From positions 3,286,001-3,350,000 of the forward strand of contig CP012817.1 in NCBI GenBank assembly GCA_001936135.1: DNA of 64,000 nt. The letters run 5' to 3'. Numbering within the stretch: the stretch's first letter is position 1; each line of letters starts with the position of its first letter. This DNA is from Saccharomycopsis fibuligera x Saccharomycopsis cf. fibuligera (Eukaryota > Ascomycota > Saccharomycetes > Ascoideales > Saccharomycopsidaceae). The translations under genes were made by a program, and so were the position numbers. This document shows positions 1-8,796 of the stretch, in pieces. Under the pieces are notes generated by a model. It searched no databases and had not been told where the DNA came from. It worked only from the letters and a program-made list of their open reading frames with translations.

Positions 1-24
1 TTTTACCGTAAACATGAAGCTCAT

Positions 25-1545
25 TTACTTTTTAAAATCACCAAGGGCTTTTCTCAACAAGTAACAGCCAGCAGCAGCAATGATACTGACCCCACAAATA
101 AGCACAAGAATCATATTGCTGTCCCTGTACAATCTTGCTTTGTCCTCTGGCCAGCCAGTATACAATGCATAAGTAGCCATTACCGTACCCAAGTTACCCA
201 ACCCAGTTACAATAGCACTAGCAGCAGCGGTACCAACATCGCCATGCCGAGGTTGAAAAATCTCGGCAGTCCAAGACATACAAATAGGCACTGTTGGGCC
301 TAATCCATAGCCGGCAATGAGCAAACCACCATACTTGGACCATTTACCAGGAGCGTAAGTAGTAACACACATACCACAGATGATGATAGTAGTGGCGAAG
401 GAGAAGATAGCTCCACGCCATGATTTGAACTTATCGGCAAAAGGAGTGATGGTCAAGATACCACCAAGGTCGAAAAGCCATATTGGGGCATAAAGTAAAG
501 ACACTTCAATGGAGCTGAGGGACGGATTGTTGGTCTTGATGATGGTGGTACCGAAAACTGCCAAACCAAACCCAGTGCCAACGACGCCAAAGTACATCAT
601 GATCAATGGCCAGATGCGCGGGTCAATAATGACATTGTAAAGATCCTTAGCAGACCATTGCATTTTTCTCTTGGTGTGGGTTTCCATATCCTTCATGTGA
701 ACTTTAGCGTCAGCGTCGTTCAAAGGAAACGGATTCTTTGGCAAGAGTTTGTTCAACTTTTGTTCAAATTTGTTAACGGTGGTCTCCACACCCTCTCTGG
801 TGTACGGTCTGTCAGGCAACCACCAAACCAACGCAATTCCCACGGCGACAGTAATGACGCCGTAAGTCAAAAACAACCATTGCCAACCAGTATAGCCTCT
901 GTTGCCATCGATTTTTTGGAAACCGGCACTAACAAGACCGGCCACTGCAGCAGAAATTTGAGCGGCGGTAAAGTAGTAACCGATTCTTTTTGTGGAACGT
1001 TCAGTAGGATACCATAGCGAGATATAGTAGGCCATACCGGGCCAGACACCAGCGCCGCAAATTCCACTGAATAGTCTAATGGCAATAAGACCTGCAGCGT
1101 TCGTCAAAGCAGCGTAGCAGCAGTAGACTAACCCAACGGAAATAATGGTTCTGGCGAGCCAGATTTGCGGCGGGAGTCTAGTCATGGCAAGGTTCATGGG
1201 AAGATCAAAGATGATGTAGCCGACATAATATAACGCGCTGGCGGTCGAGGTTTGATGGGAGGTCAAGTTGAGGCTCTGAGATAAAGAATGACCTGCTTCG
1301 GCATTCATAGTGAGAGTGTTACCATAGGCGCTGGAGCCAAAAGACGAAAGGAAGTATAGACACCAAAGAGCTGGGATGATACGCGCGTCTAAGCGAAAGT
1401 ATATTCTGTCCAACTTGCGATGCTCTTCTTCAGTTAGGATCAAGGAGTCATCGACTTCAGTGTCAGGGTCCTGGTAAAGATCATGACTGCGGTTGTTGGA
1501 GGTGGTTGTGATTTCTGAATCGCGCTTGCTTTCAAGTTCGGCCAT
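25..1545 (-). CDS. MFS anion:cation symporter, Dal5/allantoate permease family
   Basis: A 506-residue protein with a hydrophilic acidic N-terminus followed by about 12 hydrophobic segments. The first membrane segment follows the family-typical stretch RIIPALWCLYFLSSF, and RLFSGICGAGVWPGM is the segment typical of the yeast Dal5/Tna1/Vht1/Fen2 group of organic-anion symporters. The family imports allantoate, nicotinate, pantothenate, biotin and similar anions with protons at the plasma membrane; the substrate cannot be chosen here. The ATG at 1545 is the first in frame and is followed directly by the acidic tail. Read codon by codon, the gene contains no CTG codon, although leucine is abundant. 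It is the leftmost gene, and its promoter lies in the 1.2 kb gap to the right. Confidence 0.88.
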   Translation of the reverse strand: MAELESKRDSEITTTSNNRSHDLYQDPDTEVDDSLILTEEEHRKLDRIYFRLDARIIPALWCLYFLSSFGSSAYGNTLTMNAEAGHSLSQSLNLTSHQTSTASALYYVGYIIFDLPMNLAMTRLPPQIWLARTIISVGLVYCCYAALTNAAGLIAIRLFSGICGAGVWPGMAYYISLWYPTERSTKRIGYYFTAAQISAAVAGLVSAGFQKIDGNRGYTGWQWLFLTYGVITVAVGIALVWWLPDRPYTREGVETTVNKFEQKLNKLLPKNPFPLNDADAKVHMKDMETHTKRKMQWSAKDLYNVIIDPRIWPLIMMYFGVVGTGFGLAVFGTTIIKTNNPSLSSIEVSLLYAPIWLFDLGGILTITPFADKFKSWRGAIFSFATTIIICGMCVTTYAPGKWSKYGGLLIAGYGLGPTVPICMSWTAEIFQPRHGDVGTAAASAIVTGLGNLGTVMATYALYTGWPEDKARLYRDSNMILVLICGVSIIAAAGCYLLRKALGDFKK

Positions 1546-1840
1546 TTTTTTAATTATTTTATTTTATTTTATTTTATTTTATTGTATTGTGTTTTATTTC
1601 ACTTTATTTTTGGCTTTTTGGCTATTTGGCCTTTTGGTGACTTGGCTGATCAAAAATGTGCGGCCCGGATAACTATCAATAACGGGGCAGTTGTTGATCT
1701 TTCCTTTGCTTTGCGGTCAAGTCGCGCACTTTCAAGAAACTCTCTGGAAGCTGTAACCCGTAGACCAATATCTGTGACTTTTCGGGACTTGTCCAGTTAT
1801 CCCACGGCTTTCAAGTGTATTTATACCTCTGGCGATTAGT

Positions 1841-1874
<34 letters not shown>

Positions 1875-2775
1875 CTCTTTTATCATTACAAAACCCTATG
1901 CATGCAATAAGTGCAGTCATCGCTGATGCCGAAATGTTTGCTTCTGTTTTCGTTGAGAAAATTAAGTCAAGCGACTCACTCTGACGAGTCGCAGTTGCCG
2001 TTTTGGGAAAATGTGTTGAGTCGGCGACCTGCAGCGGTCGAGCCGTTGAGTCAGGCCAGCGCGGCGCCAACAATTCAATAACAGGAAGACCACAGAAAGC
2101 TTGATGGAAAAATCCGTGCAGACGTGTCGTTAATGCAAACACCCTATTGCTTACTCGATTGCTGTAGCTGTTGGTTTTTTCAAAGACCAACAAATGCTGA
2201 GCACCAAGCAAAAAATCCACAGCTGCTCAAAATGCCCGTCCCGCTATTGACGCAGCTGACCAAAGCCTGCGACTGAAAAACTCCTCAAAGGCGTTTGTCC
2301 AAAAGCTTGGAGCTTTGGTGATACTGGAAGCCAGAACGCAAATTACGGAAAGTCCCTGTGCTCCGAAGGTGGAAAACGCAATAGCTGATAGCTATTTGGG
2401 TCCTTGTTACAGTTGCCAGACCCGCGCGACCTGATCTGATCTGATCTGATCTGGTCTGCTCTAAAATGTTTTGATCCTGCATATCTTGAGATCTCGGCAT
2501 CCGACGAGGAGCAGGAGTAAACAAACATGGAGCACAAGGCCGGTGGAATTCTGAGCTGTGCACCGAGCAAACGTCTACTTTGGAGATCTGAATAATCTTT
2601 ACAAAACACAGAGGCAACCGGGGGCAGTCCCTTTTAGCGAAACGTGAGCTTATATTAGCCATACCCATTCACAGTTCAAAGTCAAAGTCGCTGGCGCGGC
2701 AAACAAACCAAAAAAAAAAAAAAAAAAAAAGGGACAAGTTTACTCTAATCCACAATCTAGCTGCAGAAGACCGAG
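1546..2775. other. Intergenic: promoter of the left transporter and 3' side of the oxidoreductase
   Basis: No convincing gene. It holds a TTTTA pentanucleotide run next to the transporter start (about 1552-1583), a T run of 31 (1844-1874), four tandem CTGAT units (2431-2450) and an A run of 21 (2710-2730). Open frames here have no recognisable protein features. Confidence 0.6.
1844..1874. repeat. Poly(T) homopolymer, 31 nt
   Basis: Uninterrupted T run in non-coding DNA. Similar long A/T runs sit beside many genes of this window. Confidence 0.95.
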
Positions 2776-3819
2776 TTACAAAACGGACTCAACTTTGACC
2801 GCGGAGCCGCCGTTGGCGCTACTCTTCAAGGCAGCATCGATGATGGCCAAGTGGTGGAACGTGGTCTCTGGCTGGGATACCAACAAGGACTTGTCATTGG
2901 CCTTGACTGCTTCGTAAAAGTTCTTGAACTCGGCAACAACGCCATTGGAGTTGTCGGACTCGTCGATCTCAAGCACCTCGGCATCTCTGCCCTCAACCTG
3001 CACCTTGACAACCGGCTTTGGAAGAGCCGGGCTGAAGTTGAAATCGACGGAGCCCTTGTCACCATAGATGATGAACCGTCTGGCCTTGTCAGCCGGGCCG
3101 AACGCGGACCCGTAGTTGAAGGTGCCAATGGCGCCGCTCTTGAGCTTCAAGGTGGAAAACAAAATGTCGTCCGTGCCGGAGGCTTCTCTTATCTGGCGAG
3201 TCTGCGCAGAAATGGTTTCGGCCTCACCGAGCAAGTCAACCAAGTAGGCCAACTGGTGCACCCCGCCGTCGCTCAAGTAGCCGCCGACGTGTCGCGGCTT
3301 GGCGCGCCATCCGGTGGCCAAGTACTTGTTGGCGGCGTTGAAGGGCCCGGTGGCGATGTAGTTGAAGCCGACAACTTTGCCGATTTCCTTGAGCTTCGGC
3401 TTGATGACGCTCAAGGCGCTGTGGTAGAGCCAGTTCTCCAAGATGAGCACCGGCACCGCGGAGCTTTTGGCGAGCTCGACAACCCTCCTGGCGTTTTCAA
3501 CGCTGTTGGCGATCGGCTTTTCGATGGCCACCGGCTTGCCGGCAGCGATGGCCTTTTCTATGATGGCGACGTTCGTCTCCACAGGAAGCAACGCATCGAT
3601 GACGTCGACGTCGCTGTCGTTGATCAAGTCGTCAATGCTCTCGAACACTTTGTCGCTGGAGATGCCGGCCTTTTGGGCAAAGGCCTCGGCCTTGGATCTG
3701 GTGCGGTTGGAAGCAGCAACGACCCTGAACTGCTCAGGAAGCTTTTGCAAGTTTGGCAAGTGCGTGTCGGTGGCGAAGATACCGGTACCGATAACGCCGA
3801 CTCTGAGGGGGGAGGACAT
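2776..3819 (-). CDS. Gfo/Idh/MocA-family NAD(P)-dependent oxidoreductase, YMR315W-like
   Basis: A 347-residue protein. The Rossmann motif is at the very N-terminus (VGVIGTGIFA), followed by EKPIA, the conserved lysine motif of this family (EKP), and the C-terminal substrate domain with GGYLSDGGVHQLA. From memory the whole sequence parallels S. cerevisiae Ymr315w, an NADP(H)-dependent oxidoreductase linked to NADPH supply under stress. The start is the ATG at 3819, which places GxGxxG near residue 10. The open frame runs further upstream but only with low-complexity sequence. GC content is visibly higher than in genes to the right. Two telomere/Rap1-like units lie about 305-345 bp upstream of this start. 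The exact substrate is unknown. Confidence 0.87.
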   Translation of the reverse strand: MSSPLRVGVIGTGIFATDTHLPNLQKLPEQFRVVAASNRTRSKAEAFAQKAGISSDKVFESIDDLINDSDVDVIDALLPVETNVAIIEKAIAAGKPVAIEKPIANSVENARRVVELAKSSAVPVLILENWLYHSALSVIKPKLKEIGKVVGFNYIATGPFNAANKYLATGWRAKPRHVGGYLSDGGVHQLAYLVDLLGEAETISAQTRQIREASGTDDILFSTLKLKSGAIGTFNYGSAFGPADKARRFIIYGDKGSVDFNFSPALPKPVVKVQVEGRDAEVLEIDESDNSNGVVAEFKNFYEAVKANDKSLLVSQPETTFHHLAIIDAALKSSANGGSAVKVESVL

Positions 3820-4123
3820 GATGTGAGCAGCAGCACTTTCAGTTGGAGATGTCAATTGGCGGATGCGGTTGGGCACTGGGGAGGCAACGCAGCGGTGGGG
3901 GGGAGAAGAATGCCGTGTTCCGCGAGTTGACTTTGCGCGAGACTGACTGCGCGAGACTGACTTTCTTATAGGATATCGAAGGGCGCAGTGTTTTTCCGTA
4001 GCGCGCACTGCTAGGGTGGCAGCGTGTCAGATGAGCGCTGTTTCGCGGGAAGCTCCACACGACGCCGAATGCGATTGGGCGGACGCCGGGGGTGCCGGGG
4101 GTGCCGGGGGTGCGATTGCATTC

Positions 4124-4161
4124 TGGTGTTCGGATGTCTAATTGGTGTGCGGGTGTCTAAA
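4124..4161 (+). repeat. Two 19-bp tandem units resembling yeast telomere repeats / Rap1 sites
   Basis: The units are TGGTGTTCGGATGTCTAAT and TGGTGTGCGGGTGTCTAAA, identical at 16 of 19 positions. The core GGTGTNCGGATGTCTAA closely resembles the Candida albicans telomere repeat core (GGTGTACGGATGTCTAAC, from memory). The second unit also fits the classical Rap1 consensus KRTGTRYGGGTGT at every position. It is either a short interstitial telomere relic or a pair of Rap1-type sites in the divergent promoter. Confidence 0.65.
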
Positions 4162-4162
4162 T

Positions 4163-4212
4163 GGGAGGGGGTGTGCAAAGGGGGTGTGCAAAGGGGGTGC
4201 GGGCGGAGGGGG
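4163..4212 (+). repeat. G-rich block with 13-bp tandem units, potential G-quadruplex
   Basis: Five or more runs of 3-5 G lie within 50 nt, including two tandem copies of GGGGGTGTGCAAA and a partial third. It directly follows the telomere-like units and could be a degenerate continuation of them. Confidence 0.7.
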
Positions 4213-4289
4213 TCAAACGGGGCGCAGAGCGAGAAAGCAGCGGCGACTGTTGCCGTCGCCCGCTCTGGCTGGATAGCGGCAGCGGCCCA

Positions 4290-4342
4290 TTAGATAGATA
4301 TATAGATATATAGATATACATATATATATATATATATACATA
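4290..4342. repeat. GATA/TA microsatellite
   Basis: Imperfect TAGATA units run into a pure TA stretch, inside an otherwise GC-rich spacer. Confidence 0.85.
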
Positions 4343-4685
4343 CGGTGCGCGCCCGATTGTGGCGGCTGCGCGCAGTGTATCCGCGATTCTTTCTCTTGCA
4401 CCGCGCTCCATTATCACAGGGCAGTTCCTAAAGCACCGCCCAGATACCACACAGCGCTGCTACAATACCGCAAACACAATATCACACGCCCACCGGCGGT
4501 AACACTGCCTCGGCGTAGGCCGTTGCACATTGCGGCAGTACCGTGGATTCACGCCCGGCGGCGGCATTGTTAGGCGCGGTTTCACACTGCTCCTCCTCCG
4601 CCGTGGGTGCGTCGGCCGCGTAAACAGCAGCTTCGCACAATACCCATCGAGCACCATCCTCAGCGCTGGGAAACGGTCTGCGGCG

Positions 4686-4693
4686 TATAAATA
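4686..4693 (+). promoter_or_regulatory. TATA box of the PIR-repeat gene
   Basis: TATAAATA lies 160 bp before the chosen ATG at 4853, in a GC-rich context where it stands out. Confidence 0.6.
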
Positions 4694-4852
4694 CAGAGCC
4701 GCCGGCCACACGTAGCCAGGCCCGGGGCTGCTGGTTCTGGGGAGCTTTCCATCTTTGTGCTTCTCGTTTGGCTTCTTTGCACGCAGATTCAACATTCGCC
4801 GCAGAAACAAGCACACCGTTACCAGCCCAAACCAGCCACCGCCAGCCCAATA

Positions 4853-6121
4853 ATGCTCATTTGTACAAACCGCCGGTTGCGCCTTTTGCTACCGTTGCTC
4901 GCCGCGGCAGCCCGCGCGGCTGCAGCGTTGGCGGACGACGCCAAGCTGACCCAGTCCCTTGCCTTGGTTTCGCAGATCAACGATGGGCAGATACAGGCTC
5001 CCACCGCCCTGGACAACACCCTAGCTGCCGCTGCCTCGACTTCTCCAGCGGCCCCTGCAGCAGGCGCAGCGGAATCCGGCGCCGCCGGCAGCGCCGCCGC
5101 CAACGTCACTGGCAGCACCGCCAGCAGCACCGCTAGCGCCAGCGGCACATCGCAGAAAGCAAACACAGGCCTCCGCCACTCTCATTCTACAAACACGTTT
5201 GCGCTTGTGACCCAAATCAACGACGGCCAAATTCAAGCCCCGGCAGAATCAGCGTCCTCGCCAGCCGCTCCGGATGCTTCCGCGTCGACTGCGGCTCCTG
5301 GGTCGACCGGCGCTACCACCAGCGCTTCGACAAGCGGCGATGTGGTTTATCTTACCGTGGCCACGGTGACCGCCGCCAGCACCACCACCAGCACCGTCTG
5401 CCCGTGTTCTGCTGAGTCGCGGTCTAGCACTGGTACGCTAGCTGGCACAATATACTCCTCGGCGCCCTACAACAGTCCCGCCAGCGCCAGCAGCGGCAGC
5501 GGCACGTTAGCCGCCACCTTGTACTCGTCCGCGCCGTACTACAACACCAGCACCGGCGCCCAAGACACCGCAGCAGCAGCACCGCCGACAACAGCGCCAG
5601 CCGCCAAGTCAACCAACACCCATGCTCTAGTGACGCAAATCGGCGACGGGCAGATACAGGCGCCCGCAGAGTCCACCACGTCCAGCAGCGCCGCCAGCGC
5701 CAGCGGCGGCAGCGGCAGCGGCGGTTCGCTTCTCGCCACCGTGACAACTTCGCAGCCATTTGAAAGCGTCCCGGCAGGCGCCACCGAATCTGAAACTGCC
5801 GCGTCCCAGACTCAGCAGACCGAGGCCGGCTCATCTGGCCAGAGCGCCAACGACGACAACACAGTTTCGCCAACTGCAGCGGCAACAGCGTCGGCGTCGG
5901 CGTCGGCCACTAATACGTTCCCTCTAGTTTCCCAGATCGGCGACGGCCAGATCCAAGCGCCAGCGCAAACGGGAAACACTGGCAGCAGCAACACCGTGGC
6001 AGCCGCAGCAACCACCGCCTCTGCGCTGGGATCAAGCCCAACCGGGTCTGTTGCGGCAACGGCTACCACGCTCAGCTTGGTGTCGCAGATCAGCGACGGC
6101 CAGATCCAGGCCCTGTCGTGA
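4853..6121 (+). CDS. Secreted Ser/Thr/Ala-rich protein with five PIR repeats, without the usual C-terminal cysteine domain
   Basis: A 422-residue predicted cell wall protein. The ATG at 4853 begins a signal peptide (basic NRRLR, then a Leu/Ala core to about residue 25). Five units fit the PIR signature Q-I-x-D-G-Q-I-Q, with their first Gln at residues 41, 121, 262, 361 and 412. In PIR proteins this Gln is the residue ester-linked to beta-1,3-glucan, so up to five anchor points are possible. Spacers are low-complexity Ala/Ser/Thr, probably O-mannosylated, and include a duplicated GTLA...YSSAPY segment. Standard PIR proteins end in a conserved four-cysteine domain; this one ends just after the fifth repeat and has only a CPC pair mid-protein. 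There is no GPI signal. The gene is strongly GC-rich. Confidence 0.8.
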   Translation: MLICTNRRLRLLLPLLAAAARAAAALADDAKLTQSLALVSQINDGQIQAPTALDNTLAAAASTSPAAPAAGAAESGAAGSAAANVTGSTASSTASASGTSQKANTGLRHSHSTNTFALVTQINDGQIQAPAESASSPAAPDASASTAAPGSTGATTSASTSGDVVYLTVATVTAASTTTSTVCPCSAESRSSTGTLAGTIYSSAPYNSPASASSGSGTLAATLYSSAPYYNTSTGAQDTAAAAPPTTAPAAKSTNTHALVTQIGDGQIQAPAESTTSSSAASASGGSGSGGSLLATVTTSQPFESVPAGATESETAASQTQQTEAGSSGQSANDDNTVSPTAAATASASASATNTFPLVSQIGDGQIQAPAQTGNTGSSNTVAAAATTASALGSSPTGSVAATATTLSLVSQISDGQIQALS

Positions 6122-7205
6122 ATGTGACGATCGAGCGGTGTCTGGTCTGCCGCTATGGCAGGTGCCCGTTCGGCGTCCATGGCCGAGCGCCGCCATGACT
6201 GTTGGGCGAACGAGACACTGTCCGCGGCACGCAAAGATGCTTCATTGGCAGCTTTTCGCGCTTCGGTCCACCTTTTCACCTTTTCTCATCTGTTCATTTT
6301 TCACTCTGTTGTTTGCTTTGTTCTGTTTCTACTTCTGTTTTGAATTTTCTGGCATGCCGGCGCGTTGTTTTTTCGCTTCTTTGCCGACCGTCCCTGCTTG
6401 CGGCCTGTGCGCACGTTTGTTTTATCCCTTTCGAAGATTTGCCATCCACACCACCCCAAGAGCCTTCCGGCGAGCGTCGACCAGGTCTGCCCCGTTAAAT
6501 GTTTCGACGAGGAGAGGAAAGAAAGAAGAAGGAAAGGAAAAAAAAAAAAAAAATAGAAAACTAGGGCGGAAAAACAATAGCGGACTGCGGCTGCAGATCT
6601 TGCAGCACAATTAGATGATCTCTAGCTGGCAGTTACCAAGTTGCAAGTTGCAAAAATGCCCCCTTTCCTCCGCGAGTGTATACGAAATATACCCACCTAC
6701 ACAAAACTACCTACCATATACTGCCCAACTCAGCAGCAGCTGCGGGCGGCTGCTTTTCACGTTTATAGACTTTTTTTTCTTTTTTTTTTTCTGTTTCCTG
6801 TTCCATGTTCCATCAAAATATAAATAATTGTCTTGTACGTGGGGCGGATGTAGACTTGCAGTGCTTATTGTGTGTACAGCAGTGGTGGGCACACTCTAGG
6901 CAGCTGGATGCGCCTTTTTTTTTTTTTTTTTTCCTCTTTTTGTAGTACAGCAGATCGCTCGCCCCCCATCGTGATCAGTTGATCTAAAGCACCATGGACT
7001 AAAAAAGGTGCAAGCTGGGCAAATGAGTGGGTAAGTGAGCGAGTGGACGAGTGAATGATCGTCGCTTGTTTCCGAGAACTGCACAACTATAAAAAACCAT
7101 CTGCTGCTCGGGTGGGTCTTCTTTTGCTGCTCTACTCCCTTTGCAACCAACTTCCTCCCAGCCGTCTAACATAACAAGTCTCGTCCACACAGTCCTCCTC
7201 CAAGC
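6122..7205. other. Intergenic: 3' side of the PIR-repeat gene and promoter of the isomerase gene
   Basis: No gene seen. Base composition falls from GC-rich to AT-rich across this stretch. It includes A- and T-runs (about 6539-6553, 6771-6791, 6916-6932) and a TATA box at 7088. Confidence 0.6.
7088..7096 (+). promoter_or_regulatory. TATA box of the isomerase gene
   Basis: TATAAAAAA, about 110 bp upstream of the ATG at 7206. Confidence 0.55.
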
Positions 7206-8057
7206 ATGCCACTCGACGTCAAACTCCTCAGCAAGTACGATCAGTTCCAGGTCAGCGAAGTCAGCCGTGGCATCGTCCACGTTGCCATCAACAGGCCTCA
7301 CTTGGGAAATTCGTGGGACCCAACCGCCTGGCACCAACTTCGCGACTTGTTGCACAGCTTGGACTCGCTAAAGGACAGCAAGTCCGCAGTCAAAGTCATC
7401 ATTCTTACCGGCAACGGCAAGCATTTCAGCACTGGGCTAAACGTGGAATACTTGCAACGGCAAAGCGCACACTTGTACCGCACGGGCGATGCGGTGCAGC
7501 GCAAAACCGAAACGTACAATTTCATAAGAGACTTCCAGGACTCGGTGGGCGCGCCTGCGCAAATCAACATTCCTATTATCGCGGTATCTCAAGGCGTGAA
7601 CTTCGGGCTTGCTTTGGATTTGCTTAGTTCGACCTCGATCAGACTAGCCACCAGGAACGCCGTCTTTGCCTTGCCGGAGGTCAAACTCGGTTTCGCTGCT
7701 GACGTTGGATCATTGCAGCGGTTAAGCAAGCTCGTGAATAACCAGTCGGTGTACAACGAGCTCATTTATACCGGCAGACTGATAAATGCTGACCAAGCTA
7801 AACAGTTGGGGTTGGTCTCCGAGGTGTTTGCAAATAAGGAAGCCGCGTTTGGCAGAGCCGTCGAAATCGCCAAGGAGATTGCACAGTGGTCTAAAGCAGC
7901 AATTGTTGGCACAAAGGACTCGGCCACGTTTATTTACGAAGGTGGCAGTGTAAGAGATGGCTTGGAGAGGGTGGCTAGATACAATGCGGAGTTTTTGCCT
8001 CGGGCAAATGCTGGTCTTGCTCAGGAGATAAAGAGAAGCAACAGGGCCAAGTTATGA
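7206..8057 (+). CDS. Peroxisomal enoyl-CoA hydratase/isomerase family protein, dienoyl-CoA isomerase-like
   Basis: A 283-residue crotonase-fold protein. It ends in AKL, a type-1 peroxisomal targeting signal. The oxyanion-hole region GNGKHFSTGLNV and the segment ALDLLSS...ALPEVKLGFAADVGSLQRL match the delta3,5-delta2,4-dienoyl-CoA isomerase (ECH1) subfamily. The acidic triad used by that enzyme (Asp, Glu, Asp) is present as D in ALDLLSS, E in PEVKLG and D in AADVG. The expected role is beta-oxidation of fatty acids with odd-numbered double bonds. An Eci1-type enoyl-CoA isomerase is less likely, since the AADVG-x-LQRL segment is typical of dienoyl isomerases. Codon 192 is CTG, so this residue is uncertain if CUG is read as Ser. 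Confidence 0.83.
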   Translation: MPLDVKLLSKYDQFQVSEVSRGIVHVAINRPHLGNSWDPTAWHQLRDLLHSLDSLKDSKSAVKVIILTGNGKHFSTGLNVEYLQRQSAHLYRTGDAVQRKTETYNFIRDFQDSVGAPAQINIPIIAVSQGVNFGLALDLLSSTSIRLATRNAVFALPEVKLGFAADVGSLQRLSKLVNNQSVYNELIYTGRLINADQAKQLGLVSEVFANKEAAFGRAVEIAKEIAQWSKAAIVGTKDSATFIYEGGSVRDGLERVARYNAEFLPRANAGLAQEIKRSNRAKL

Positions 8058-8796
8058 GATAGTCCGTCGTGCCCCCGGTCTCTTATTGCCTCAGTAAATT
8101 GCTGCTAAACAACCAAGAAAAAGCGTTATTGCTTACGGGGGGTTGCAAGGGTGGTCACAAATTGGCTGGGGCTCGATTCTCCAAGTCGAACGATGTTACT
8201 GCCGACTCTAAACGTCTCAACAGCTTTCAGCCCGGTTGCTTTTTTTTTTCTTTCTTTTGCGTCTACGTTCGTTTGTATAGCTAAGCTTTGTAGTGTATTG
8301 GTATGTACGGTTTACTAGTAATGCTTCTATGTGTCTAAAAAAAACCCAGTTTTGAAAATTCGGAGTACTAAAGCTGAAGTTGTCCATCAGTTTAGGAAAT
8401 GTAGACAAGCGACTGACCATCCGTCCGTTATTTTGCAATCCTGCTGGCTGTAAATGCGGCCAGCTATACCAGTCCAAATAAAAATAGCCCTATAGGTTAT
8501 AAATCAATGTGTATTGACGCATCTATGGCTTTGAAAATTTGTGTCGCTGTATGAGAGCTATTGAATCAAACACCAAAAGAAGAAACGGCTGGAATTAAAA
8601 GGGCTAAAACAGTTGAACAAGCTATCAAACAAGACAAAGTATGGAAAAATAATAATAGTAATAGAAAACTAAAGAAAAATTAAAATTTATTGATGTCATA
8701 CCAAGGGAAAAGTAAAGACAAAATCAAACAGAAAAAAAAAAAAAAAAAAAAGCAAACAACAAACAAATGAAGAGAAAATTTCAGCAGTCAACCAGT
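8058..8796. other. Convergent intergenic region
   Basis: 3' flanks of the isomerase gene and ERG9. Contains T- and A-rich tracts, including an A run at about 8731-8750. No gene or structured element recognised. Confidence 0.6.

Larger units (their letters stand above)
3820..4852. other. GC-rich divergent intergenic region with telomere-like, G-rich and microsatellite tracts
   Basis: This is the divergent promoter between the oxidoreductase and the PIR-repeat gene. It is GC-rich, unlike most spacers here. It contains short tandem GTGCCGGGG units (about 4090-4110), a telomere/Rap1-like tandem (4124-4161), a G-rich block (4163-4212), a GATA/TA microsatellite (about 4290-4342) and a TATA box for the PIR-repeat gene (4686-4693). 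No gene was seen. Confidence 0.7.

Noticed and set aside
1732-2668. Open frames of 127-162 codons left of the oxidoreductase
   Set aside because: They span homopolymers and tandem repeats and have no recognisable protein features.
2851-3930. Long open frame of about 359 codons antisense to the YMR315W-like gene
   Set aside because: It mirrors the GC-rich, codon-biased gene on the other strand and shows no domain; an antisense shadow.
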